In this document: in pieces, positions 33,470-41,794 of the stretch
How the letters are laid out: every line of letters begins with the position of its first letter
Numbering within the stretch: the first letter of the stretch is position 1
Source of the DNA: Bacillus sp. (in: firmicutes)
GTDB taxonomy: Bacteria; Bacillota; Bacilli; Bacillales; Cytobacillaceae
Length of the DNA: 42,705 bases
Reading direction: 5' to 3'
Assembly: GCA_031179905.1 (NCBI GenBank)
Contig: JAPSHL010000005.1
Span: 1-42,705, forward strand
Position numbers and translations under genes: made by a program
Notes under the pieces: model-generated
What the model was told of the DNA's origin: nothing
Databases searched by the model: none
Seen by the model: only the letters and a program-made list of their open reading frames with translations

Positions 33470-35392
33470 TTATAATTGAGTAGCTGGTTCCACCGGTAAA
33501 GCTGCTACCACTGCCTCTTTAACTTGCTGCTTCTCTTCTTTGTCCATTAAGAGATGAATTTGCCCGCTGTCTTCATTTGTGCGGATTAATCGTCCGACAC
33601 CTTGTCTTAAGCGGAGAATCATGTATGGTAAATCTACTTCAGCGAATGGATCTGCGGCGTTTTCACGCTTTGATTTATAAACAGGATCATTCGGAGGGAA
33701 GGGCAAGGAGAAAATAAAGACATTTTCCAGTGATTTCCCTGGCACATCTAGGCCTTCCCATAGGTTAACAGCACATAATATTGACTCTTCTTCATTTTGG
33801 AATTTAGAAACAAGACCGCTTATTTCCCCTTCTCCTTCAAAGTAAATCGGAAGTGTGAAATCTGCCGGCAATGCTGCCTTAAACTTAGCTAAGTCTTCCT
33901 TGCTGTTAAACAGTACAAGAGATCTTCCGCCAGCTTTCACAAGCTTCTCTATTACATAATCTCTCTTCTGTTCAGTATTACCTTGATAATATTCTGTCAT
34001 GATTACTTTCATGTTTTCCTCATAATCAAATGGAGACTCAACAGAGAAAGATAAGAAATCCTTCGCTCCTATGCTGTTTGCCATATATTCAAATGACTTA
34101 TTATTAGATAACGTTGCTGAGGAGAAGATTATTGGCTTTTTCTGACTGAAAACATCTTCCTTCATGATATCTTGCACAAGCCTTGGCATAATAACAAGTG
34201 TCCGCTCTCCATCATGCTCTTCAAACCAGGTAATACCGTTCATTTCTCTTAAGAATAGAGAGAGGGAATGGGAGATTTGCTCCAAGTACTCCTCGACTAC
34301 TTTCAAGTCATACTCGTTGATGACATACATCTCACTTTCAAAGACTAATTCTTCCTCTAGATCAGAAATAAGTCCTGCAAGTCTTCGGCCTTCTTTCATG
34401 ACTGTATCTGTTTTTTTGATTTCCTGCTTGTCCGAACCCTCTGTCTCAAAAGATGCGTTTGTTAATGCAGCAAAAAACTGCTCGTTTTGATAGATTGTAT
34501 CCTCTATAATATTTAATGTTTTTTCCCTGACATCATTGGCAAGCAGCATAGTAAGCAGCTTTTCCAAATTTTGTTCTGTCAGGCGATATGTCAATGCTTT
34601 TTGGGCTGCATATTCCAATAGATGACCCTCATCAAATACGACACAGGCACTATCTGGCAAAAGTGGCAATTGACCTTCCCTTTTTCTCGATTCCTTTGTC
34701 CAAATATGTTCCATGTAAAAATCATGAGAGCAGATGATTAAATCCTTCGCATTGCGATAATAATCTCTATGCAAAGTTTGGCCACAACGGTGGCGCTTAT
34801 CACATGTGAAGCAATCCTGCATGGAATCCCATGCCACTCCGCCCCAATCTTCATCGGTCAAGTCAGGATAATCCTTTCTGTCCCCGTACGGCGCAAATGA
34901 CTGAAGTGAACCACTGCCATGAACAAAGTCAGGCAATGTATCATAAATAGAATTATACGTATCCTCAAACGTTATCTTTTGATCAAGCTTGTTCAAGCAA
35001 AGGTATTGGTTTCTCGATTTTGCCAGTCGGACATCAATTTTCAATCCTAATGCCTGCTCTAGTTTGGCTATATCGCCTTCCTTTTTGACTAGCTGTTCAA
35101 TCAACGTTTCATCAGAACATGCGATGATAGCAGGCTTGTTCACATAACGAGCATAACAAATGCTATAAAGCAAATAAACAAATGTCTTGCCTGTTCCGAC
35201 TCCAGCCTCTGCAAAAATTGTCTTTTTCTCCTTAAACGCCTTTTCAAGCTGATAAGCCATAAACACTTGCTCATCACGAAGCTCGTAACCAGCCTCCGGA
35301 AGAATGTCGTAAAACACATCTCCAATCCATTCTCCTAATTTATCGTAAAATGATTCTGTTTTTGAAACCTCAAACGGCATGCTGTTTTGCAT
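33470..35392 (-). CDS. ypvA: DinG/XPD-like ATP-dependent DNA helicase
   Basis: About 640 residues from the ATG at 35392, which follows GGAGGGG; an upstream in-frame start at 35431 has no such signal. Helicase motif I is AEAGVGTGKT, motif II DEGH (VFDEGHLLEY), and motif VI RLRQGVGRLIRT. A cysteine group between motifs I and II (DCFTCDKRHRCGQ, plus an earlier Cys in QYLCLN) resembles the iron-sulfur cluster of the XPD/DinG family. Such helicases unwind DNA 5'-3' and clear R-loops or G-quadruplexes. This is the short form, without the exonuclease domain of Gram-positive DinG proper. Gene order matches B. subtilis ypvA. Confidence 0.92.
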   Translation of the reverse strand: MQNSMPFEVSKTESFYDKLGEWIGDVFYDILPEAGYELRDEQVFMAYQLEKAFKEKKTIFAEAGVGTGKTFVYLLYSICYARYVNKPAIIACSDETLIEQLVKKEGDIAKLEQALGLKIDVRLAKSRNQYLCLNKLDQKITFEDTYNSIYDTLPDFVHGSGSLQSFAPYGDRKDYPDLTDEDWGGVAWDSMQDCFTCDKRHRCGQTLHRDYYRNAKDLIICSHDFYMEHIWTKESRKREGQLPLLPDSACVVFDEGHLLEYAAQKALTYRLTEQNLEKLLTMLLANDVREKTLNIIEDTIYQNEQFFAALTNASFETEGSDKQEIKKTDTVMKEGRRLAGLISDLEEELVFESEMYVINEYDLKVVEEYLEQISHSLSLFLREMNGITWFEEHDGERTLVIMPRLVQDIMKEDVFSQKKPIIFSSATLSNNKSFEYMANSIGAKDFLSFSVESPFDYEENMKVIMTEYYQGNTEQKRDYVIEKLVKAGGRSLVLFNSKEDLAKFKAALPADFTLPIYFEGEGEISGLVSKFQNEEESILCAVNLWEGLDVPGKSLENVFIFSLPFPPNDPVYKSKRENAADPFAEVDLPYMILRLRQGVGRLIRTNEDSGQIHLLMDKEEKQQVKEAVVAALPVEPATQL

Positions 35393-35556
35393 GATACCCC
35401 TCCACAAAATGAAATACGAGGCAATCCTCACAAGACTTAAAGCAACTTTTCCAATTATAATGCCAAGACTTGAAGAAGTTTTGCCTCCATTAAAAACTTA
35501 CGTTTATCGAATGCATTTATTTATAATAGGCAATTCTCAATAAACATGCAAGAGAA

Positions 35557-35591
35557 AAGAGGGCCGCCAACCGCAAGCTAGGCCCCCTCTT
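35557..35591. terminator. GC-rich hairpin upstream of ypvA
   Basis: AAGAGGG (35557-35563) pairs with CCCTCTT (35585-35591), and inner CC/GG add to it. It lies between the YptA-like gene and ypvA. It may be a terminator or attenuator; the following T-run is weak on both strands. Confidence 0.45.
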
Positions 35592-35627
35592 AACTTATTG
35601 CTCTAATATGAAAGAGCCTCACAAAAA

Positions 35628-35666
35628 AAGAAAAGACAGCATCAAGTTATTCCTACTTGATGCTGT
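35628..35666 (-). terminator. Terminator overlapping the 3' end of the YptA-like gene
   Basis: ACAGCATCAAGT (35636-35647) pairs perfectly with ACTTGATGCTGT (35655-35666). On the minus strand CTTTTCTTTTTTT follows. The 5' arm contains the last codons and the stop. Confidence 0.85.
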
Positions 35667-35820
35667 TTGATAACGAAAAATTCATTGCTAGCTTAACGGA
35701 TTGCTGTGCATCTATATAAGTTTGAAGCAAATCTTCGCCGATATCTTCATTTTTAACTATGTCTAATGACTGGTTAATGGCATGCAAAATTTTTTCATAA
35801 TCAATCGTATTGTCCATCAT
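35653..35820 (-). CDS. Small hypothetical protein (YptA position)
   Basis: About 55 residues from the ATG at 35820, seven bases after GGAGGG; the longer GTG start at 35835 would include the ribosome binding site. The protein is acidic and helical (YEKILHAINQSLDIVKN, then GEDLLQTYIDAQQSVKLAMN), without cysteines or membrane spans. In B. subtilis a small gene yptA occupies the same place between ypvA and ypsC, but I cannot confirm sequence homology. Function unknown. Confidence 0.65.
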   Translation of the reverse strand: MMDNTIDYEKILHAINQSLDIVKNEDIGEDLLQTYIDAQQSVKLAMNFSLSNSIK

Positions 35821-35835
35821 TTTAAATCCCTCCAC

Positions 35836-36291
35836 ACAAAACTATATAGACTTATATATACACATGTTGAAGGGATTTTATACGCTTTTGGTTTGTGATA
35901 AACGTTTTCTTCTGCCCAGCACTAACAATCTCTGTCTTTATAAAGCCGTTGACTGCCATTTGCTAATTATTGCCGAAATAGTCGACTTTTTAACAGTTCA
36001 ACCAGTTTACTCGCTTCCCAATTCTTTCATATTATATTATGGTTTTATAGAGGTGTAAACAAATACTATTAATTCCTGCAACAAAGTGATGCACAGATTC
36101 TTATATTGATTTAAAAAGACCCTTAAACCGCATCCCTTTATTATTTCTATAATAACCATGTTTTACCTTAAATGTACTTATTTAATTTATTGTGGTATGC
36201 TTATCCATAAGCACTTTAAATAATTTTAGTAAATTACTTGTATCTCTACTATTACTTGTGGTAGGTGTTAATACCGAAAAAGGAGATCAGA
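35836..36291. other. Gene-poor stretch holding a decayed ypsC 3' end
   Basis: No functional gene is visible. The left part contains a degenerate match to the ypsC 3' end (separate entry). The right part (36000-36291) is AT-rich and presumably carries the promoter of the plus-strand gene at 36292; I cannot assign boxes reliably. A ten-base motif CCCTTAAACC occurs near 36121 and again at 36841. Confidence 0.5.
35895..35985 (-). pseudogene. Remnant of a second ypsC 3' end
   Basis: Sixteen bases at 35902-35917 are identical to 36872-36887, the last codons of ypsC. Similarity continues inward with mostly transition differences and single-base gaps. Read on the minus strand it encodes NGFIKTE where ypsC has NGFIRTD, then falls out of frame after a one-base deletion. 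Similarity stops at the coding end of ypsC. The upstream part has an internal TAG. It is a fragment left by duplication or by insertion of DNA into the gene's 3' end. Confidence 0.55.
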
Positions 36292-36585
36292 ATGAAAACT
36301 AAAGCTAAAATTATAGGAACAAAGTACAATACGGACTATATACGTCCTAGATATGCCGTTAAACTGGAAACACTTGAAGGTAAGTTTTTAATTATCGATT
36401 TCGATTACACAGAAACATCTAAGTTGAAAAGTTATACGCCACGCAGTGTGTATTATGATGGAAAAGATTATGGTTCCAAGCTCTCTTGGTACACAAAAGC
36501 AGTGGAAAATATGACTGTTCAGAAGTTCTTAGCTAATATTGCGGATAAACTGGATAAGAAATATTTACCTACGTTAAGCAAATAA
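36292..36585 (+). CDS. Hypothetical protein lying between the two ypsC 3' ends
   Basis: A 97-residue basic protein starting at the ATG at 36292, which follows AAAGGAGATC. I do not recognise it. The first half looks like a beta-rich small domain (KAKIIGTKYNTDYIRPRYA, then VKLETLEGKFLIIDFDYTE), and the second half is Tyr/Lys-rich (SVYYDGKDYGSKLSWYTKA), ending in a helix. No cysteines, no membrane span. It runs against the surrounding minus-strand genes, has its own terminator, and sits inside the segment bracketed by ypsC 3'-end copies, so it is a candidate cargo gene of a small insertion. Confidence 0.65.
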   Translation: MKTKAKIIGTKYNTDYIRPRYAVKLETLEGKFLIIDFDYTETSKLKSYTPRSVYYDGKDYGSKLSWYTKAVENMTVQKFLANIADKLDKKYLPTLSK

Positions 36586-36628
36586 TATAAATATTAAAGA
36601 CTATGCCTATTTCTAGGAGTAGTTATTA

Positions 36629-36654
36629 ACGGCTGTGATCAGCCGTTTTTTTTG
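36629..36654 (+). terminator. Terminator of the small plus-strand gene
   Basis: ACGGCT (36629-36634) pairs with AGCCGT (36641-36646), followed by eight T. Confidence 0.85.
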
Positions 36655-36864
36655 ATTTTACTTTATTTTACATAGAAGGCTTATTCCCTTCTTCCCTGCA
36701 CGAATACATATCCCTTTACATATAACAGTTAATCGTCTGCTATATTTGAAAGATGTTATATATACAGTAATCCAAGAATAAGCCAAAATAATACCTATAT
36801 ATTTGAGTATTTAAGGAAGATTTTTTTATTATTTAACAGCCCTTAAACCCTTAGAAATTAAGGA

Positions 36865-37998
36865 TTAGTCACGTTTTCTTCTGCCCCAGTACTGATAATA
36901 ATCCGTCCTAATGAATCCGTTAAAGAGCTTGCGTTTTTTAGTTGCTTTTTTGCCGTACTGCTCTTCGAATTCTTCGTCTGATGTCAGCATGTAAATAGAC
37001 CATGTTTCAAGCGGTTCGAATGCTTGTCCCATTTCACGGTACATCCTTTGCACTGATGGCTTGTCACCTAAGCGCTCTCCATATGGAGGATTGCCGACAA
37101 TCACACCATTTTCTTTCGGTGTTGTAAAGTCTCTTACTTGCATTTGCTTGAACTGGACTAAATCACCGAGTCCAGCCTCAAAAGCATTTTCCTCAGCAAT
37201 TTTGACCATTTTATGGTCAATATCAGTACCTGTAATGTCAAGTGGTTGATCATAGTTTGCCAAGTCTTCTGCTTCCATTCTGACTTCATCCCACAGCTCC
37301 GCGCTCATCCAATCCCATTCCTCTGATAAGAACTCACGGTTAAAACCAGGAGCGATATTCTGCCCGATTAAGGCAGCTTCTATCGGAATCGTGCCAGATC
37401 CGCAAAAGGGATCAACAAAAGGGCGGTCCGGCGTCCAATTTGTTAACTGTATCAAAGCTGCCGCAAGTGTTTCTTTAATCGGCGCTTCTCCTTGTCCAGT
37501 TCGGTAGCCCCTACGGTGAAGCCCATGACCAGATGTATCTATTGTTAGTGTTGCTACATCTTTTAATATGCTGACTTCAAGTTTAAACAAAGGACCATTT
37601 TCTTCAAGCCAGCCTGTTTTTTTATAATGTGTGCTCAAAGATTGAACGATCGCTTTTTTGACGATTGCCTGACAGTCTGAAACACTGAAAAGTTTTGATT
37701 TAACAGACTTACCTGCTACTGGAAATTGAGCGTTTACAGGAAGATAGTCGTGCCAGTTCAATGCTTTTGTCTTTTCAAACAATTCATCGAAAGTTGTTGC
37801 TTTGAACTCGCCGACAACAATTTTAACTCGGTCCGCTGTCCGCAGCCACATATTGCTTCTTGCGATTGCTTTTTCATCACCTTTGAAATGCACCTTGCCA
37901 TTATCTACCGTACACTCGTAGCCAAGATCTCTAACTTCTTTCGCTACAATTGCCTCCAGCCCCATTGCGGCTGTTGCAATCAATGAATATTTTTTCAT
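36865..37998 (-). CDS. ypsC: 23S rRNA guanine-N2-methyltransferase (RlmL-type, YpsC)
   Basis: A 377-residue protein with an N-terminal ferredoxin-like/THUMP region (about 1-155) for RNA binding and a Rossmann methyltransferase domain (about 160-375). The SAM-binding and catalytic parts appear as VDPFCGSGTIPIEAALIG (motif I), the acidic DITGTDIDHKM and the N-methyltransferase motif IVGNPPYGERL. The family installs m2G in 23S rRNA. Basic C-terminus WGRRKRD. ATAGGTGAAAG precedes the start. The last codons have a degenerate second copy about 970 bp away. It is next to rnpB, as in B. subtilis. Confidence 0.94.
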   Translation of the reverse strand: MKKYSLIATAAMGLEAIVAKEVRDLGYECTVDNGKVHFKGDEKAIARSNMWLRTADRVKIVVGEFKATTFDELFEKTKALNWHDYLPVNAQFPVAGKSVKSKLFSVSDCQAIVKKAIVQSLSTHYKKTGWLEENGPLFKLEVSILKDVATLTIDTSGHGLHRRGYRTGQGEAPIKETLAAALIQLTNWTPDRPFVDPFCGSGTIPIEAALIGQNIAPGFNREFLSEEWDWMSAELWDEVRMEAEDLANYDQPLDITGTDIDHKMVKIAEENAFEAGLGDLVQFKQMQVRDFTTPKENGVIVGNPPYGERLGDKPSVQRMYREMGQAFEPLETWSIYMLTSDEEFEEQYGKKATKKRKLFNGFIRTDYYQYWGRRKRD

Positions 37999-38175
37999 AC
38001 TTTCACCTATTTCCTAAAAAATTACTAATTATGTATATCACTTATTATGTCCATTTGACATCTGCTATTATCATTTATCTTCAAATAAAAAGATGACCTT
38101 ACGCTTACCTGATTGAAACAGAGTAAACATCAGAGTCACCTTGTGCTATTTTTTATCATCATTGTGTAATCAACA

Positions 38176-38572
38176 TTAACGCTTTATAAGCCATGTTCTG
38201 TTCCTTTGTACTGTAACGGCCTTAGAGGCCTCGTATAAAGGCGGTAACCATCTATCTACAGATTATAAATCTGTCCTTCTCCTCGTTTAGTTCCTCAGAG
38301 AAAGTTCCCCTACCAAAATTTGGGTTTCTCGCTCGCGGGGTTTACCTCGTTCCACCCTTTTCATTTCTGAGAAGGCTCCGTCACTGTGGCACTTTCAAGG
38401 TATTCATGCCATATCCTATTAGGACTTAGGCATTTTCCCTGCCGTCAGCATAATAATATGCTGCCCTAGCTTATTTTTTGGCTAGGCACGAACACTACAG
38501 GCATCTCAGCCTGTGCGAGCATGGACTTTCCTCTACAAACAATGTTTGCAGCGATTACCAAAGCGTTGTTAT
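38176..38572 (-). ncRNA. rnpB: RNase P RNA, B type
   Basis: A roughly 397-nt RNA, the catalytic subunit that trims 5' leaders from tRNA precursors. Helix P1 is closed by AACGCUUU near the 5' end (about 38561-38568) and AAAGCGUU near the 3' end (about 38179-38186). Conserved blocks are present: GAGGAAAGTCC (38524-38534, minus strand), the stretch ending in GAGCGAGAAACCC with AATTTTGGTAGGGGAA after it (about 38305-38347), and CAGAACATGGCTTA near the 3' end. B. subtilis rnpB also lies between gpsB and ypsC. Ends are estimated from P1 and may be off by a few bases. Confidence 0.95.
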
Positions 38573-38642
38573 TGATACATTTGCTATTATAGTATGTCCA
38601 GCTGATAATAGCAATAGCAGATTCTGGATTTACTAATCCAAA

Positions 38643-38951
38643 TCAATCGTAAAGCTTGCTTCCAAACACATGCTTTTCCAGATTGGAAAGTCTTTTTAAA
38701 ATATCAAAATTGGTTGTACCCGCAGTAGTAGTTGGCGCCTGCGGTCTTTTAGAACTTTCTTCAACCTGTCTTTTTAAACGCATATTCTCCTGCTGCAGCT
38801 CTTCAATTTCTTGATGCAATGTTTCATAATCTTTTATAATCAAATCTAAAAATTGGTCTACTTCTTCTGGTTTATATCCTCGCATTGCTGTTTTAAATTC
38901 CTTCTCGAGAATATCTTTTGCCGTTAACTTAATCTTATCTGATAGCATCAT
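38643..38951 (-). CDS. gpsB: Cell division regulator GpsB
   Basis: A 102-residue DivIVA-family coiled-coil protein that coordinates penicillin-binding proteins between side wall and septum. The N-terminal membrane/PBP-binding domain ([20 protein letters not shown], then [16 protein letters not shown]) is followed by a coiled coil to about residue 70 and a C-terminal trimerisation helix ([17 protein letters not shown]). The key Arg and Asp/Glu groove residues are in [26 protein letters not shown] precedes the start. It lies between ypsA and rnpB. Confidence 0.96.
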   Translation of the reverse strand: MMLSDKIKLTAKDILEKEFKTAMRGYKPEEVDQFLDLIIKDYETLHQEIEELQQENMRLKRQVEESSKRPQAPTTTAGTTNFDILKRLSNLEKHVFGSKLYD

Positions 38952-39021
38952 ATTCCGCTCACCTCAGTCAATTGCCGTATTAAATTAATTTTTCCAGACA
39001 TTTAGCGATTTGTCAATTTTT

Positions 39022-39579
39022 CTAGAAGTCTTTATTAAATTCTTCTTCTTCCACAATTGCCTGTAGATCATAAAAACTAATTAATCGAATGTCATAATCA
39101 TTTCTTTCCTTATATTGTGCTGCAAGTTCGTATAAATATTTAGGGTTTCCTGTTTTTTCTGTATCATAAAACAGAAGCAATACATCACTTTTTTGCAAAA
39201 GAAATACATTTTTCATCCGAAACTGGTTCGGACTTTCGTATTCTTTTTTTGATACAGAGTCGACATAGTCTGCCTGCATCAATATTTCTTCATACCATTC
39301 TTTATTTTCTTCCTTCCAGCCTTGCTCTTGATTCAAAAATGGGGTGACTACTCCAAGCTTCAGTTCAGGATGACCATTTAGCTGTAAATCATAGACGACC
39401 TCTGCCGCCCAAAGCTCTGTTCCGAGCTGACCGCTGATGAGCACCCATTCCAGGCCCTCCTCAAGCAATTGTTTCAGTTCTTTTCTAATCGCTTTTTTTA
39501 TGTATTCAACAGCAGGGTCATTTTTTTTAAACAGACCAACTTCGAATGGCTTATATCCTGAAATAGCTGCTACTTTCAT
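39022..39579 (-). CDS. ypsA: YpsA, SLOG-superfamily protein (DUF1273)
   Basis: A 185-residue Rossmann-like SLOG protein thought to bind a nucleotide or NAD derivative. The glycine-containing start ([12 protein letters not shown]), the central [16 protein letters not shown] and the late [20 protein letters not shown] are typical. In B. subtilis YpsA overproduction disturbs cell division and FtsZ placement, and it lies beside gpsB in many Firmicutes. Cytosolic, no membrane parts. About 70 nt separates it from gpsB, so the two may share a transcript. Confidence 0.92.
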   Translation of the reverse strand: MKVAAISGYKPFEVGLFKKNDPAVEYIKKAIRKELKQLLEEGLEWVLISGQLGTELWAAEVVYDLQLNGHPELKLGVVTPFLNQEQGWKEENKEWYEEILMQADYVDSVSKKEYESPNQFRMKNVFLLQKSDVLLLFYDTEKTGNPKYLYELAAQYKERNDYDIRLISFYDLQAIVEEEEFNKDF

Positions 39580-39775
39580 AAATTGTCCAATCCCTTGCCT
39601 ATAAACTTCTAATCTTTCCCGTGTTTAACCTTAACTAATCTATTTCTGTTTCTTTTAAAAAATAACCTCTTTATTTACAAAATATTGTCAAAAGCATTAA
39701 CCTTAACCTTCCTTAAGAAACATTATAAGCATTTTTGGCAAAAAGAGAAATTTTTTCCCTCGCTTCATATCAAAT

Positions 39776-39801
39776 GGCTGCCGGGTAAGATATCGGCAGC
39801 C
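39776..39801 (-). terminator. Hairpin after cotD
   Basis: GGCTGCCG (39776-39783) pairs with CGGCAGCC (39794-39801). The T-run after it on the minus strand is short, but position and stem strength suit a terminator. Confidence 0.6.
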
Positions 39802-39820
39802 ACGGATTTATTGATAATTA

Positions 39821-40159
39821 TTATCTTCTAGGAAAACCGCCTGGAAATCCACCTTGGAATCCGCCTGGAGCTGCTCCAGGATAAGCTAAGCCAGTAGCTG
39901 TAAACGGTACTCCACCAGGTTGTTGTTGAGGCACTGGGAACGGAACTGGTGCTGGCCCCATATTCGCTTGCGTATTTGTCACCACATTCTGAACAGATTG
40001 TGTGTGCGGGAAATAATGCTGATGCTCATAATTCACGTGGTTTACCGTCGTAGTATGGGATGGGTGAATATGAGGAACAATATTGTTTTGGAACGTGTGA
40101 TTTACACAGCATTTCGTTGGGTGTACAACAGCAGGCAATACATTAGGTTTGCAATGCAT
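39821..40159 (-). CDS. cotD: Inner spore coat protein CotD
   Basis: A 112-residue protein rich in His, Pro, Gly and Asn. It opens with MHCKPNVLPAVVHPTKCCV, has a His/Asn/Tyr-rich middle (NYEHQHYFPHTQSVQN), and ends in Gly/Pro/Phe repeats (GGFQGGFPGGFPRR). The opening CKPNVLP..VHPTKCCV and His-rich middle are those of CotD, and the gene sits between ypsA and yprB as in B. subtilis. It is deposited in the inner coat during late sporulation. GGAGAGGAG precedes the start. A possible sigma-K promoter lies about 60 nt upstream. Confidence 0.92.
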   Translation of the reverse strand: MHCKPNVLPAVVHPTKCCVNHTFQNNIVPHIHPSHTTTVNHVNYEHQHYFPHTQSVQNVVTNTQANMGPAPVPFPVPQQQPGGVPFTATGLAYPGAAPGGFQGGFPGGFPRR

Positions 40160-40476
40160 ATTAAAATCTCCTCTCCATTTTTTAAGTTTTATTATCTTAC
40201 AGTAACAACTTATGTTGGGAGAGGTAATCTTGTACTAATACAAACACCTAAATTTCCACTCTTTTTTAAGCTTATAATAGTGCGTATAAATTTTCCTTTA
40301 AAGTCGAAAATAAAATGGCTGTAAGGCAAACGACGACAAAAAACATGAACATTACAACTTTATACAACATGCACACTCCAATAACTCATAAAATAGAATT
40401 AACTCAATCTTATCTTATTTTAATAGGAATGCAGCTGGTAGACAACAAGGTAAATAGTGGATTTTTCATTTTTCAG
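40160..40476. promoter_or_regulatory. cotD upstream region with possible sigma-K promoter
   Basis: On the minus strand CATAAGTTG, about 60 nt before the cotD start, partly matches the sigma-K -10 form CATANNNTA, with an AC-containing -35 about 16-17 nt further up. The match is imperfect (TG for TA). The rest of the spacer (to 40476) holds nothing recognisable; the yprB terminator is not clear. Confidence 0.35.
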
Positions 40477-41739
40477 TTAGGCTAATATACCCATTTTCTT
40501 ATACAAACGGTTTTTTCTCCTTTGGATATCTGTCATAATTCGTGTATTTTCAGCAATTTTTGTGCCCTCTATCAACTTATAGCCACGGTTTGTGTATTCT
40601 AATGCTTTACTATAATCCTTTAGTTTATGCTCATGAAGCTTTGCTGCCTCCATATAAGAATCAAACACAACTTTAGTGTCTATTCTACCTTCTGCTTCCA
40701 TAATATTTTCCCAAAGAGATTTTGCTGCAGCATCATTTTTTTCTTTTTTATATTGCTTCGCCAAAACATATTGGGCCAAAAAATTTTCTTCTGCACTGCC
40801 ATCCATTATTGCAGACAGGCTCTCAACAGCTTGTGTCCTTTCTCCAAGAGAAGCATACCATCTGCCTATCTCATATGTTTCTCTTTCTGACATGAACTCG
40901 TCTTTATTTAATAGCTGAAAGCTTAAATGGGTATAAAGGGTAATGAGGGATAGGATATCTATCTCATTATGCTTTAATATGCCCAGCATGCCTTCCGGGT
41001 TTTTTCTTTCTACAAAATCAAAATAAATCATCGGAGCGAGAAATCCGGGAATATCATCTTGTCTTTCAATCCCTAGGACATCCTTTTCGACTATGGAAAG
41101 CTTCGCCCTCTCTAGGCGATGCTTCCACATTCTTCTTGCAGCATGGTATAAATCAAAGTGACCAAATTCCGGAAGCTTCGGCACATGCTCCTTTACGAAC
41201 ACATGCCTTGTCTTTACTTGCGGCCAATCAAAGGCCTTGCCATTATAAGTAACAAGTGTTGTATAATCAACATTTTCCAAAAAGCTTTTAAACAGTGGCA
41301 CTTCTGCGCCTGGATTTGGCAAAATATGCTGTTTTAAGACGACTTCGTCTCCTTGTACACGTGCATATCCGAGAATAAAAATTGTATTGCCAGTACCGCC
41401 TCCTAATCCGGTCGTTTCTGTATCAAAGAAGAACAAATCTTCTGGCTGATGACCTTTTGCGGACAGAGGATGGGCATTATCTGCTTTATTCCATTCTTTG
41501 ACAGCTGCTAAAAAGTCATTAAAGGCATATTTCCCATGTTTATACATTAATGGATATCGGACTTCGCGAATGAGGCAGTAGTTGTTATCAACCCAATAAG
41601 GAGCAACATTTTCATTAGTCCATACATCCAAATAAGGTATTTCCTCTGGACTTGTTTTTATTTCAGGGATCCTTTCTTGACTGCTTGTTCCGCTGTTTAA
41701 ATGTGGTTTTAAGCGTTGCAATTTATTTTTTATAGACAT
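40477..41739 (-). CDS. mrfB: DEDD exonuclease MrfB (YprB)
   Basis: About 420 residues. I chose the ATG at 41739, seven bases after AGGAG, over the ATG at 41745 that touches it. Residues about 105-260 form an RNase H-like 3'-5' exonuclease domain with FFDTETTGLGGGTGN (exo I), TLVTYNGKAFDWPQVKTR (exo II) and KHNEIDILSLITLY (exo III). The C-terminal 140 residues are helical TPR-like (RWYASLGERTQAVESLSAIM). MrfB works with helicase MrfA in a nucleotide excision pathway for mitomycin C adducts, independent of UvrABC, in B. subtilis. It lies 55 nt after mrfA on the same strand. Confidence 0.93.
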   Translation of the reverse strand: MSIKNKLQRLKPHLNSGTSSQERIPEIKTSPEEIPYLDVWTNENVAPYWVDNNYCLIREVRYPLMYKHGKYAFNDFLAAVKEWNKADNAHPLSAKGHQPEDLFFFDTETTGLGGGTGNTIFILGYARVQGDEVVLKQHILPNPGAEVPLFKSFLENVDYTTLVTYNGKAFDWPQVKTRHVFVKEHVPKLPEFGHFDLYHAARRMWKHRLERAKLSIVEKDVLGIERQDDIPGFLAPMIYFDFVERKNPEGMLGILKHNEIDILSLITLYTHLSFQLLNKDEFMSERETYEIGRWYASLGERTQAVESLSAIMDGSAEENFLAQYVLAKQYKKEKNDAAAKSLWENIMEAEGRIDTKVVFDSYMEAAKLHEHKLKDYSKALEYTNRGYKLIEGTKIAENTRIMTDIQRRKNRLYKKMGILA

Positions 41740-41794
41740 GGGCATCTCCTAATTTATACATACTGAAATGATGATAATAGCAATCTGTTACTAC

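Noticed and set aside
36118..36850. Repeated CCCTTAAACC as ends of an insertion element
   Set aside because: Ten bases in AT-rich DNA, with different flanks and a spacing that does not match the ypsC duplication, are too little to call element ends.
39812..39826. TGATAATTATTATCT, a near-perfect Fur-box match
   Set aside because: It overlaps the stop codon of cotD, at the 3' end of a gene, with no promoter or start codon downstream on either strand. AT-rich chance match is the simplest explanation.
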